The notes under the pieces were generated by a model. That model had not been told where the DNA came from. It ran no database searches and saw nothing but the letters and a program-made list of their open reading frames with translations. From Antilocapra americana (lineage: Eukaryota; Chordata; Mammalia; Artiodactyla; Antilocapridae): a stretch of 64,000 nucleotides of DNA. The position numbers and the translations under genes are program-made. Shown one piece after another: positions 37,269-47,748 of the stretch; the first letter of the stretch is position 1; the number at the start of each line of letters is the position of its first letter. The stretch lies in contig ML664161.1 in assembly GCA_007570785.1 (NCBI GenBank), positions 44,906,938 through 44,970,937 on the forward strand, given 5' to 3'.

Positions 37269-38679
37269 TACCAAGAGATGAACCCAGTTTTGGGGTAACT
37301 ACCTATACATCTTTTAACAGTGTTTGCAACATTTTATTATGGTTATTTTTTATGTTGTATGTCTTACCCTTAAAATGTAAGCTTCTAATAAGACAGGGAC
37401 CATGTTAGTCATCTTCCTATACCTGGCAGTTAAGTGTTCTGTACTTAAGGCACTTACTTAACTGCCTCTTAAACTTCATCCATTATTAAAAGCTTAGCTA
37501 AGAACATCTCCTCCCTTTTCTGAGCTCAAACCTAGGCTGAAATCACATTCTACTATCCTCCAACAATACTTGCATTATTGTCTGGCATGATATCCATGAG
37601 CAGATGTGCATACCCAAAAATGTGGCCTCAGGCCACAACTTTCAAACTCTTGTCACTGCTCTTTTAACTCATTCTTGTTTTTTTTTTTTTTTTCCTTGCA
37701 TTTCTTTCATGGCTGATTCTAGGTCATGCCATGGTATTGTTCCACTCACCATCTGCCCACACTCACAATCTTGTCTACACCACACCCATCCTGACTGGTT
37801 TCTCTTCAGTCCCAGAGAGGACAGCCATGGCCTCACTACCCATTCTCCCCACTAAAACCTTCCCTTCTCTTCAGGGGCTTTGCTACATTAAGTATTTCCT
37901 CTGGCTTTAGTGTATCTTCTTTGTCTTTCTATTAACTGCCTTCTTCTCTCCTACAAATATGCTCAAAATTACCAACTTAAAAAAAAAAAAAAAACACCAT
38001 TATACCCACTTTCCACTGAACAGTCTGGTTTCTGATCCTACCTCAGTACTCCAGCTATCTAGTCCCTGAGATTACACCTTCTAATTAGTAATTCCAAAGG
38101 GCAGGTTTTACCTTATCTTATCCTGATATTGCAATTCTTCCCCAGTCTTCAAATTCCCTTCTACAAGTCACATGCATTTAGTTCTCTCATCTTTCTAATT
38201 CCTTCTTAAGGTCCTTCTGAGTGCTTGCATGCCTGTTAACCGTTGGCATTCCTCAGATTTCTATCCTTGGCTCTTATTTTCTCATTCTGTGTGCCTACCC
38301 TGAACGAGCCCTCTGCTCATCAAGCTTTAAATGTCAATTTAATATTAATGTTTCCAAATCTGTATTCTAGAACACTTAATGCTCACTAAATATATCCACA
38401 TGAATAATTATCTTCTATTTATTCACTAAACTGGCAGTTCCTTGACATGTGTGAAATGCTAGACATTGCAGGCCACAGCTCCTGGCCTTATGTAAGGTAC
38501 AAGAGCTAAAATTTTAATCTCTATGAGCTCTGTCCAATCTCCTCTTCCTCTTTGGTCTCCATCTCAGTTGGAAGCATCATTAGTCTACTGGGCATCTAAA
38601 CCAGAAACCTCTGAGTGAGCTATCCAATACTTCATCTCCTTCAATCTCCACATTCAATACACTCTCCAAGTCCTGTCTT

Positions 38680-38785
38680 TTTTTTTGGTCAAACCACACA
38701 GCTTGTGGGATCTTAGTTCTCTCGGGATTGAACAAGGGCCCTCTGCAGTGAGAGAGTGGAGTCCTAACCACCAGACCCCCAGAGA
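38680..38785 (-). repeat. CHR-type SINE fragment
   Basis: 'ggatcttagttctctcggga' and 'gtcctaaccaccagaccccc' are the antisense CHR pattern. Inserted into the L2 relic. Confidence 0.75.
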
Positions 38786-38865
38786 ATTTTTAAGTTCTGT
38801 GCTTTCTATGTTTAGAATATTTCTTGAATCTGTCCTCTTTTCTAATGTTCTTTTTTTTTCCCTTT

Positions 38866-39515
38866 TTTTTTTTTATTAGTTTTGCCATACAATGACATGA
38901 TATGCGTTTACATATGCTCCCCCTCCAGAACCCCCCTCCCTCCTCCCTCCCCCCAGGAAATCTCGTTGCACCAGCCCCGAGCATCAATCCTGGGCTGGCG
39001 ATTGATTAGACATATGATAATTAACATGTTTCAATGCCATTCTCCCATATCATCCCACCCTTTCCCTCATCCACAGAGTCCACGAGTCTATTCTATACAT
39101 CTGCGTTCCTTTTCCTGTCTCGCATGCTGGGTTCTCGTTACCGTCTTTCTAAAATCCATATATATGCGTTAATATACTGTATTGTTGTTTTTGCTTCTGG
39201 CTTACTTCACTCTGGATAATGGGCTCCAGTTTCGTCCATCTGAGTAGAACTGATTCAAATGAATTTTTTTTTAATGCTGAATAATATTCCATTGTGTACA
39301 TGTACCACAGCTTTCTTATCCATTCGTCAGTTGATGGGCATCTAGGTTGCTTCCATGTCCTGGCTATTGTAAACAAAGCAGCGATGAACATTGGGGTACA
39401 CAGTGTAGAGGTTCCTTAAAAAACTGCAAATAGACCTGCCACATGACCCAGCAATCCCACTGCTGGGCATATACACCGAGGAAACCAGAATTGAAAGAGC
39501 CACGTGTATTTTTAT
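38866..39515 (-). mobile_element. 5'-inverted (twin-primed) L1 copy
   Basis: From 38866 (poly-T) to about 39399 the plus strand carries antisense L1 3' sequence. From about 39400 to 39515 it carries sense L1 sequence ('gacccagcaatcccactgct', 'gaaaccagaattgaaagagc') from just upstream in the element. The change of direction is the signature of twin priming. Confidence 0.9.
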
Positions 39516-40567
39516 TAAAAAAATTTTTAATGAAAAAACATAATTTTTCTACTTGTCATCCACAAATTGCACAGTTACAGACTTTTCTTTATTAAAATCC
39601 TTCATTAGTTTTCATCATCTATGGCTTGAATTTGTAATAACTCCCCAACTGGCTACTTCTCTTTTCCTTTAGTCTTGTCTTCACCCAGCTATTATAACAG
39701 TCTTTCTCATTTTATCCAGCTATTTACAGTTCTCCAAGTACTCCCTGTTCCCCAGAATCTACAGTCTAGAGAAGAAAGTGTCAGATCCTTAGCATGGCCT
39801 ATGGAGTCCTCAACTATGTGATCATTACTGCCCTCTCTAGCCAAGCACTCCTTTCTCCCCTCCTCCAGGTCCTTAAAATTTTTTCTCAGTAATTCTGAAT
39901 GAAATGTTCTTACTATCCATCCCACTTCTTGATACATCTGTCCAGTTTTACAGGCTGCTGCTTCTGTTTTCAGTACCTTTGCCCTTGTCTTCTTGTAGGT
40001 CAACAATCACCTTACCAGGGAAGTGTTCCCTGATCTCTTTTCAGTCCACATGATGCTCTCTGACAGAGAATACATCACTTTCTACTCAAAACTACCTCCG
40101 CATCTTTGGTATAGAACTGCACTTACTATACTGCATTTTCTTGATGCATTTACATGTATTTCTCTACTAATCAACTGTGAATTCTTGAGAATAAGGTCTA
40201 CATCTTATGCATTTTAAACCTTAATACTAACATTTAGCCTAGTGTGAATTAAGCTGTTAAAATATAAATTTTTACATCAGGAATAATAAAAGATTTCTTG
40301 AGTATGTATTTACCAAAGCTAATTACCTGTAGTGTTCCACTGATAATGTAACTAAAATAGTACCTTTAAAATGCCAAGTGACCAAATATATTGTCTATTT
40401 CAAAATAAGTTATATATTGCTATAAGCTCAGAGATACTTGCTGACTGAAGCAACAGTCAGATGTTATGATCTGTTCTGCAGAAGTTTGATCTGTACTTAA
40501 CTGACCCAAATTTTACTCAGCATCAAAATTTTTCTTGGTAAGGAATGCAAGACTAGAGAATCATATT

Positions 40568-42566
40568 TCAGTTTCAGTTCAGTCACTCAGTCGTGTCTGA
40601 CTTTCTGCAACCCCACAAATTGCAGCACGCCAGGCCTCCCTGTCCATCACCAACTCCTGGAGTTTACCCATACCCATGTCCATCGAGTCGGTGATGCCAT
40701 CCAACCATTTCATCCTCTGTCGTCCCCTTCTCCTCCTGCCCCTAATCCTTCCCAGAATTAGGGTCTTTTCAAATGAGTCAACTCTCCACATGAGGTGGCC
40801 AAAGTAATGGGAGTTTCAGCTTCAACATTAGTCCTTCCAATGAACACCCAGGACTGATCTCCTTTAGGATGGGCTGGTTGGATCTCCTTGCAATCCAAGG
40901 GACTCTCAAGAGTCTTCTCCAACACCACAGTTCAAAAGTATTAATTCACAGGCACTCAGCTTTCTTCACCATCCAACTCTCACATCCATACATGACTACT
41001 GGAAAAACCATAGCCTTGACTAGATGGACCTTTGTTGGCAAAGTAATGTCTCTGCTTTTAAATATGCTATCTAGGTTGGTCAAAACTTTCCTTCCAAGGA
41101 GTAGCGTCTTTTAATTTCATGACTGCAATCACCATCTGCAGTGATTTTGGAGCCCCAAAAATAAAGTCTGACACTGTTTCCCCATCTATTTCCCATGAAG
41201 TGATGGGACCAAATGCCATGATCTTAGTTTTCTGAATGCTGAGCTTTAAGCCAACTTTTTCACTCTCCTCTTTCACTTTCAGCAAGAGGCTTTTTAGTTC
41301 TTCTTCACTTCTGTCATAAGGGTGGTGTCATCTGCATATCTGAGGTTATTGATATTTCTCCCAGCAATCTTGATTACAGCTTGTGCTTCTTCCAGCCCAG
41401 CAATTCTCATGATGTACTCTGCATATAAGTTAAATAAGCAGGGTGACAATATACAGCCTCGATGTACTCCTTTTCCTATTTGGAACCAGTCTGTTGTTCC
41501 ATGTCCAGTTTTAAGTGTTGCTTCCTGACCTGCATACAGGTTTCTCAAGAGGCAGGTCAGATGGTCTGGTATTCCCATCTCTTTCATAATTTTCCAGTTT
41601 ATTGTGATCCACACAAAGGCTTTGGCCTAGTCAATAAAGCAGAAGTAGATTTTTTCTGAAACTCTCTTGGTTTTTCGATGATCCAGCAGATGTTGGCAAT
41701 TTGATCTCTGGTTCCTCTGCCTTTTCTAAAACCAGCTTGAACATCTGGAAGTTCATGGTTCATGTATTGCTGAAGCCTGGCTTGGAGAATTTTGAGCATC
41801 ACTTTACTAGCGTGTGAGATGAGTTAAATTGTGTGGTAGTTTGAGCATTCTTTGGCATTGCCCCTCTTTGGGATTGGAATGAAAACTGACCTTTTCCAGT
41901 CCTGTGGCCATTGCTGAGTTTTCCAAATTTGCTGGCATATTGAGTGCAGCACTTTCACAGCATCATCTTTTAGGATTTGAAATAGCTCAACTGCAATTCC
42001 ATCATCTCCACTAGCTTTGTTCATAGTGATGCTTTCTAAGGCCCACTTCACTTCACATTCCAAGATGTCTGGCTCTAGGTGAGTGATCACATCGTGATTA
42101 TCTGGGTCATGAAGATCTTTTTTGTACAGTTCTTTTGTGTATCCTTGCCACCTCTTCTTAACATCTTCTGCTTGTTAGGTCCATGGTATTTCTGTCCTTT
42201 ATTGAGCCCATCTTTGCATGAAATGTTCCCTTGGTATCTCTAATTTTCTTGAAGAGATCTCTAGTCTTTCCCATTCTGTTGTTTTCCTCTATTTCTTTGC
42301 ACTGATCACTGCGGAAGGCTTTCTTATCTCTCCTTGCTATTCTTTGGAACTCTGCATTCAGATGGGAATACCTTTCCTTTTCTCCTTTGCTTTTCACAGC
42401 TATTTGTAAGGCCTCTCCAGACAGCCATTTTGCTTCTTTGCATTTCTTTTCCATGGGGATAGTCTTAATCCCTATCTCCTGTACAATGTCACGAACCTAC
42501 ATCCATAGTTCATCAGGTACTCTGTCTATCAGATCTAGTCCCTTAAATCTATTTCTCACTTCCATT
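40568..42566 (-). mobile_element. BovB (RTE) LINE, 5' truncated, 2 kb
   Basis: The 3' end (ART2A-like) is at 40568. Upstream on the minus strand a decayed reverse transcriptase is readable in pieces: LRYADDTTLMTEV (catalytic YADD) near 41320-41340, GCILSPCLFNLYAEYIM, and NKASGDDGIAVELFQILK near 41990-42035. It then passes to the linker region upstream and stops at about 42566. A full BovB is about 3.2 kb, so the endonuclease part is missing. Frameshifts and stops make it inactive. Same orientation as SLC35A5. Confidence 0.96.
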
Positions 42567-42716
42567 GTAAAAATGAAGAAAGTAGGGAAAACCACTAGAC
42601 CATTCAGGTATGACCTAAATCAAATCCCTTATGATTATACTGTGGAAGTGAGAAAAAAGAATCAAATTTAAACATGTTTTATCATTTACATGCAGCATAG
42701 GGCTTTTAAAGATGAA

Positions 42717-42900
42717 AGCTGCTCAGTCCTGTTAGACTCTTTGTGACCCCCATGGACTGTAGCCCTGGATTGTAGCCTACCAGGTTCGTCTATGGAATTC
42801 TCCAGTCAAGAACACTGGAGTGGGTTGCCATTCTCCTCTCCAGGGAATCTTTGCCACCTAGGGACTGAACTGGGGTCTCCCACATTGCAGGCAGATCCTA
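42717..42900 (-). repeat. Bov-tA type SINE with small internal duplication
   Basis: 'gcagatccta' type end at the right and 'tttgtgacccccatggactg' at the left, with 'gtagccctggattgtagcct' showing a short duplication. Confidence 0.88.
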
Positions 42901-43021
42901 AAAGTTGGCCAGATGGTGGCCAACTTTTAAGGGTATTATCCCCAATTTATACACAAGGAAATTAAAAGATAATGTGAAGTAAGATAGAAGTGCTCCATAC
43001 ATATTCCAAATCTTAACTTAC

Positions 43022-43148
43022 CTTCATTAGCTGAATATTTTACCAGTAGGATGCGACTTGAGCTTAAAGTGATGAATATGGCCCCCAGCAGGAATGTATA
43101 CATTGCTGACGAGGCGCTTAACAGGGGATGACCAGAATTGCTTTCCAT
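43022..43148 (-). CDS. SLC35A5: SLC35A5 exon 2, start codon and helix 1
   Basis: The exon begins at 43167 after a 'ttctctttaag' acceptor. The ATG at 43148-43146 opens the frame used by all later exons. It encodes a short polar N terminus, then MYTFLLGAIFITLSSSRILL and VKYSANE, predicted helix 1. The donor 'gtaag' starts at 43021, leaving one base of codon 43. A second in-frame ATG at residue 16 lies directly before helix 1 and could also serve. The N-terminal 15 residues are the least conserved part compared with human. Confidence 0.94.
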
Positions 43149-43159
43149 TCCACTGGTTT

Positions 43160-44091
43160 TTAATTCCCTTAAAGAGAATAAATAAGCTCATGAGCAACCA
43201 CGCTGGCAAATTAAGCATAATACAAGTACCACTTATTTGTGAAGAACAGAAAAGGAATTTTTTTAGATGTCTATAAACCAAAAGTTGAGTAGTACAAGAG
43301 AAACCAGGAGAAAGGAAATGAAAGAGTCAATTTTATGAAATCTCTGATAGGAGGGGGGGACTCCTTAGACAGGAAAGAGAAGAGCCAGGTTAGAAGTGCT
43401 GTCCTCTAACCTGGACACTTTAGGACTGCAGAATTCTGCAGAAAAACAGTGCTTTAACTTTCATTCTTATGAGCAACTTTGTTCTAGAAGATAATTTCAG
43501 ATTTGTATTTTTCTCCTCAGTAGCGTCTTTTCCATAGCATGAAAAAGCGCTTGCTGGGAAAGATTTCGTTGCCATAAAGACCAAATGGAAATATCCGAAA
43601 CACTACTGTTAATTTATACTGAATTATTGTTGAAAGTAGAAGACAACTTAAATATCAATGACTCTTAAGGCCTTCTTTCGATATATTAAGGCTACTAAAC
43701 TCTAGGCCGGAGAATTTACTTGCCCAAACCAACCTAGTGTAAAGACAGCGCACATGACTTGGGAAACTGATGGGAAATGGGCTGAAAATGCCAACACCCA
43801 CAGCCCAAGCGGGCCTAAGCGTACAGAGGCCAAAGAGACACCTCCCCTCCTAGGAAGGACAGCTTTCTCTCCATCTTCCAGGAACGCCTTCTTGTCACAC
43901 ATGCGCAAGAGGGATCTGGTCTGAGGCGCCCTCCCCTCAAACGCACGCGCACTTCTTTGCCCGGGGCGCCGGGGGCGCGGTTACCTCGGTCCCCTCGAAG
44001 AGCTTCTAGTGGAAGAAGGCACATCCTAGAGCTGAGACGATAACTGTCTAGCTCGGCAACAGCAGCAGCAGCGGCAGCTTTTAGGGTCCAT
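43160..44091 (-). promoter_or_regulatory. SLC35A5: Upstream ORFs in the SLC35A5 leader
   Basis: uORF1: ATG 44091-44089 to TAG 44028-44026, 21 codons, including a CTG-repeat part that reads as five cysteines in a row. uORF2: ATG at 44024-44022, one base after that stop. It crosses the exon 1/exon 2 junction and stops at 43162-43160, twelve bases-scale before the main ATG. Both are on the mature mRNA only if transcription starts upstream of 44091. Confidence 0.6.
43168..43984 (-). other. SLC35A5: SLC35A5 intron 1
   Basis: A short first intron, GT at 43984, AG at 43168. Its upstream part is CpG-rich. Confidence 0.85.
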
Positions 44092-44100
44092 AGGCGAGGG
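43985..44100 (-). other. SLC35A5: SLC35A5 exon 1, non-coding (5' end approximate)
   Basis: The donor 'accgag|gtaacc' fixes the 3' end at 43985. The 5' end is inferred from the CpG island and is not determined. Contains a CTG/CAG-type repeat near 44059-44078. Confidence 0.7.
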
Positions 44101-44290
44101 AGCTATGGGAGGAAAAGAAAGGAGAATAGGCCTCTGGACAAGACCCTCCTATTTCGGAAGAAAAAGCACAATAACGACCCGACGGGGAAAAAAAGCGGAC
44201 CTGCAGCCCATTGCGCAGGCGCGCTCAGTGTTACGCTTCCGGAGGGCGGGGAGAAGCGACCCGGCCCCGCCCCCGCGCGGCCTTTCTCGC

Positions 44291-44324
44291 GTCACGTGGC
44301 GGGAAGAGTCCCGTGTCACGTGAG
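44291..44324. promoter_or_regulatory. Paired CLEAR-like E-boxes
   Basis: GTCACGTGGC at 44291-44300 and GTCACGTGAG at 44315-44324, each 9 of 10 to the CLEAR consensus GTCACGTGAC bound by TFEB/TFE3/MITF. They are 24 bp apart. USF or MYC/MAX could bind the same core. Confidence 0.7.
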
Positions 44325-44731
44325 GCCCAGGTGGCGGCGGAGCTACGGCGAGAGAGTGAGAGGAAGAAGGGGAAGCCGGAAGGGGCGCGAGTGAAGCTTG
44401 GTGGAGAAGACAGCTCCCCGGAGGGCGAGGGGTGCGCGTGCGCCCGTTCCTCCCCGCCGACTCGGCCCCGTCGCCCTCCTGGCTGCCCGGTGGTAGCTGG
44501 GCCGGGCCCGTGGCGCGCTGCCTGGGCGAGAGGAGCGCGCCCTGCCTCGCGCGCCGCCCCCGCCGCCCCTCCCCCTCGTCCCGCCCGTCCCGTCGCGACC
44601 CGTCCCCTCGGGTGCCGCCGACCGGGTGCTGAGGCGAATCGGCGGCCGCGGGGACATTTTCTGACCCACGTTCCCTGCCCCGGCTGCCCTTTCCGCTCCT
44701 TCGCGGGGCCGGCCGGCCCTCCGGCCCCAGG

Positions 44732-44803
44732 ATGCAGAATGTGATTAACACGGTGAAGGGAAAGGCGCTGGAAGTGGCTGAGTACCTGACCCCGGTCCTC
44801 AAG
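44732..44803 (+). CDS. ATG3: ATG3 exon 1, start codon
   Basis: ATG3 is the E2-like enzyme that takes LC3/GABARAP from ATG7 and, with ATG12-ATG5-ATG16L1, joins it to phosphatidylethanolamine on the phagophore. This exon gives residues 1-24, starting [20 protein letters not shown]: the N-terminal amphipathic helix that senses curved membranes. The ATG is the first in the leader: none lies between the E-boxes and 44732. Donor 'gtaagc' starts at 44804, phase 0. The catalytic cysteine and the LC3-binding motif are encoded by exons outside the window. Confidence 0.98.
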
Positions 44804-46479
44804 GTAAGCCGTCCATGCGAGGGGCTGGCAGGCACACACTTGGCTCTGCAGGGACCGAGGACCTGGCGCCGGGGTGTCACTATGGTGTCCGGCGGGGAGC
44901 GGTGTAGCCAGCTGGTGAGGGTGGTACGCGGGAAAAGGTGCAGCACCCCTACTGCGGTCTTAATCTGTTCTCGGAGCGACGCTCTCTGCGACTGTACTTC
45001 TGTCTACTCCCGTCGGAACTCAGCTCTTCTGGGTACCTTGGGTTGGAAGGTGGTCCGCAGCTACGTGGGTTTGAGAACGTTAAATCTTACTATCGGAAAT
45101 TTTTTGAACTTTTAAAAGAAGGATTATTGCTTATCTTAAGTCGGTGTTTGATACTAAAATGACATGTCACCTTTTTCTTTCAAATTTCATAGTAAGTTTC
45201 TGACAGGAGTTTGAAGTAGTTGTGAATGAGGTCGCAGCTTTGTTAGATTTCAAAAGAACAAGGTGAAATTTTGCAACTTTTTTTTTTCAGTACCATTGAA
45301 CCCAGTTTACAGGCAAAGTCCCCCTTTTCCAGGTTTTAAAAATAGCTGAAACTAGTTCATCTTGGACATGAGCAACCTGACCCTTCTAAATACATAATTT
45401 TATTTTACATCGTCAATAATAACATTTTAATAGTAAAAATTGTGACATATTAACTATTAAACCGGTGGCTGATTTCTTATTTTCAAAGACAAATTTCTCG
45501 AAGTGCACTAGAGTTTTTCTTTTATAACTCTTTCAGGGTAATTTTTTTGTTGTTACGGCAACTTTATTTTTCCTTTCTGAAAAGCAAGCAATGATGAAAA
45601 GTACGTAAATAAGAATTTCTTGCTTAAGTGTTTTTTTCTGTAAGTTTTCAATTAAAATTTTACATTTCCTAGTGTGGGGATGAAATACCCTTGGAAATGG
45701 TTCCTCTTTATTCAAGAAGCTACTCTGGTGTTTTAAAATTTTACTTAACTCCCTTTCCACTACAGTGGGAAATGTTAATCCTGTGTTTTTAAATACTTAA
45801 TTTCTAAGAATTGTTTAAGATTATATCTTGTTGGGCCAGGTTTAAAAAAAAATTATACATGAGAACTCCAATACTTGCTATGCCTATATTTGTTTTGTGT
45901 GAAACCCATCCTAGTTAAGATTATTCAGTCTGTTTTGAAATTGAAAATGATTTTGACATTTGAAATCAAGTGATTCTTTTGCATATTATGCCATCTCTTC
46001 AGAAACATGTCTGATTAGCCATACAACATTTAAATAATACATGCTTATTAAAACTTTTAGTTTCAGGGAGAGAGGAGGAAGAGAAAAGGACCTCTTAAAC
46101 ATAAAACTGCTATTTTATTGACCAGTTTACATGTTACTGAACTTACAACAAAAGATTATGTTTTTAGGAAGCATTCTACTTGTTCACCAAACTGAAAAAA
46201 ATGTCTTAGCTTCTTAGTATGTAGTTTTAGTAATAAGGAAAAAAGAATTAATGACCCTTTTCTTGTTCTTCCCTGTGCAAACTTCGGTATTTACAAAACT
46301 AATTATTGTATTGATAGTTTCCTACTGGACATGGGGAGGCAAGGAGAAAAAACTAAATTCCTGGGAAAGAAAGAATAATTTCTCTTAGGAAGTAAAAGTT
46401 AAGAAAAATCGTGGTTTGAAAGGCATATGTATAGTGAAAGCTAAAGTCCTTACAGGGATCTTCAAGCCTATACTTGTTT

Positions 46480-46698
46480 GTGGTTTTTGTTTAGTCACGA
46501 AGTTGCTTCTGACAGTTTTGCGACCCCATGGCGTGTAACCCACCAGGCTCTCTCTCTGTGGGATTTCCCAGGCAAGAATTCTGGATTGGATTGTCATTTG
46601 TTACTACAGGCGATCTTGCTGACCTAGGGATTGAACTGGAGTCTCCTGCCTTGGCAGGAAGATTCTTTAACGCTGAGCTGCCAGGGAAGTCCATACTG
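46480..46698 (-). repeat. Bov-tA type SINE
   Basis: 'ttagtcacgaagttgcttct' to the antisense head 'gctgagctgccagggaagtc'. Moderately diverged. Confidence 0.88.
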
Positions 46699-46889
46699 GT
46701 TTGATAAAGGGTCCTATCTCAACTACTACTGGTTTTTAAGCAAAACCTCTTGCTTACTTTTGCTTAAAAGCCACTCTAACCTCTATATTATCTATCAAGA
46801 ATTCTCAAAAAAAAAAAAACAACTTTCTTGCCTTGGGTTTTGCATTTGCTCTGAAATACTCTTCAGCATTTGGCTGTTTTCCTTTTCTT

Positions 46890-47130
46890 AAGGTCTCTAC
46901 TGTATAGTCCCCCATCAGAGAAGTCTCTGTTCCCTCACCATCCTGTTTGAAATAACCATCTCTCTCTTTCCACCCACACTAGTATCCTCTCTGCCTTATT
47001 TTTCTTCCTGGTATTGATTACCTTTTGGCTTTTCTCCCTGCACTAGAGTTTAAACTCTTATGAAGACAAGGATGAATTTGGTCTATTTCATTCACCCTAT
47101 GTCCCTATTACTCAAATAGTGCTTAGTATG
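46890..47130 (+). repeat. L2 LINE 3' end relic
   Basis: 'agagtttaaactcttatgaa' followed by 'caaatagtgcttagtatgta' is the L2 3' terminal order. Confidence 0.6.
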
Positions 47131-47706
47131 TATTATTTGGTATTTTTTAAATCAGTAACGTTCATAAATGGATCTTCATTTTTGTAGATTTCTGCCATAA
47201 AATCTTATGTAAAACTTAAACTTTAGAAAAATTTGGTAAATAACATCCTTGCTTTAGGAAGAGTATAGTGTATACTACCTTGGTGGAGAGAATAATGGGA
47301 AAGTATTAAATGGTTTAGGACTTTCAGATTTGGGTTCTAATATTACTCAATTTCAGTGAGATATTGGCTGAATTGTAAGATGTCTAAGCATCTTAAGATA
47401 TTTTTAATGTCTTGTAAAATAATATTTGGTTATTTTACAAAATTATTTTGAGGTTTAGTGTTTGTATAAACCTTTGAATGTTTTCCCAAAGAGCTTTGCT
47501 CTAATGTAGCACTGGTCACACTGTATTGTAATTATTTACATGTCAGTTTTCTCTGCTATATATTCCTGATGTCAGGTACCAGTGACAGATTCTTTTTTTT
47601 GCACATTCCATTACCTAGATGGGTGCCAGGCAAATAGTTGCCCACACATGTTTTTTCAACTGAAAGTGAGAGATAGTGTAATGCTGTTATTCTTTTTACT
47701 CTTTAG

Positions 47707-47748
47707 GAATCAAAGTTTAAGGAAACAGGAGTTATCACTCCAGAAGAG
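47707..47748 (+). CDS. ATG3: ATG3 exon 2
   Basis: A 42-bp exon, residues 25-38, ESKFKETGVITPEE, continuing the N-terminal region into the folded E2 core. Acceptor 'ctctttag', donor 'gtgagt', phase 0 on both sides. Such a short in-frame exon could be skipped without a frameshift. Confidence 0.97.

Larger units (their letters stand above)
37660..40235 (+). repeat. L2 LINE relic, interrupted
   Basis: Patches such as 'attcctcagatttctatcct' (the RT region of L2/CR1), 'ccttcaatctccacattcaa' and 'gaagtgttccctgatctctt' occur in L2 order across the stretch. They are split by a CHR SINE and a younger L1. Heavily decayed, so boundaries are approximate. Confidence 0.55.
35217..43021 (-). other. SLC35A5: SLC35A5 intron 2 (7.8 kb)
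   Basis: The largest intron of the gene and repeat-rich: Bov-tA (35270), Bov-A2 dimer (35849), solo LTR (36.7 kb), L2 relic with nested CHR and L1 copies (37.7-40.2 kb), 2-kb BovB (40.57 kb) and Bov-tA (42.7 kb). No other gene was seen. Confidence 0.92.
22416..44100 (-). other. SLC35A5: SLC35A5 gene locus (7 exons)
   Basis: A complete coding gene on the minus strand. Exon 1 (about 44100-43985) is non-coding. The coding exons are 43148-43022, 35216-35118, 33791-33658, 30983-30916, 24637-23857 and 22484-22416. All introns are GT-AG, phases agree at each junction, and the sum is 1278 bases (425 codons plus stop). The protein belongs to the SLC35 nucleotide-sugar transporter family, Golgi membrane proteins with ten helices that exchange nucleotide sugars for NMP. 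The exact substrate of SLC35A5 is less settled than for its relatives. The locus is convergent with CCDC80 and divergent from ATG3, as in other mammals. Confidence 0.96.
43880..44830. promoter_or_regulatory. CpG-island bidirectional promoter SLC35A5 / ATG3
   Basis: Highly GC- and CpG-rich with no TATA box. Visible motifs are an NRF1-like TGCGCAGGCGCG (44212-44223), ETS CTTCCGG (44236-44242), GC boxes GGGCGGGG (44244-44251) and GGCCCCGCCCCC (44263-44274), and two CACGTG elements (44291-44324). The two genes start in opposite directions within about 0.65 kb (exon 1 of SLC35A5 to the ATG3 start codon). Confidence 0.92.
44804..47706 (+). other. ATG3: ATG3 intron 1
   Basis: GT-AG. The CpG-rich start grades into AT-rich sequence. 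Holds a Bov-tA near 46.5 kb and an L2 3' end near 46.9-47.1 kb. Confidence 0.92.

Noticed and set aside
41294..41614. Reverse transcriptase as a host gene
   Set aside because: It is part of a truncated BovB LINE with frame breaks and the BovB 3' end next to it.
44149..44946. Long open frames (up to 265 codons) on both strands of the CpG island
   Set aside because: They arise from GC-rich composition with few stop codons, overlap the promoter and ATG3 exon 1, and have biased Arg/Pro/Gly/Ala content without any family signature.
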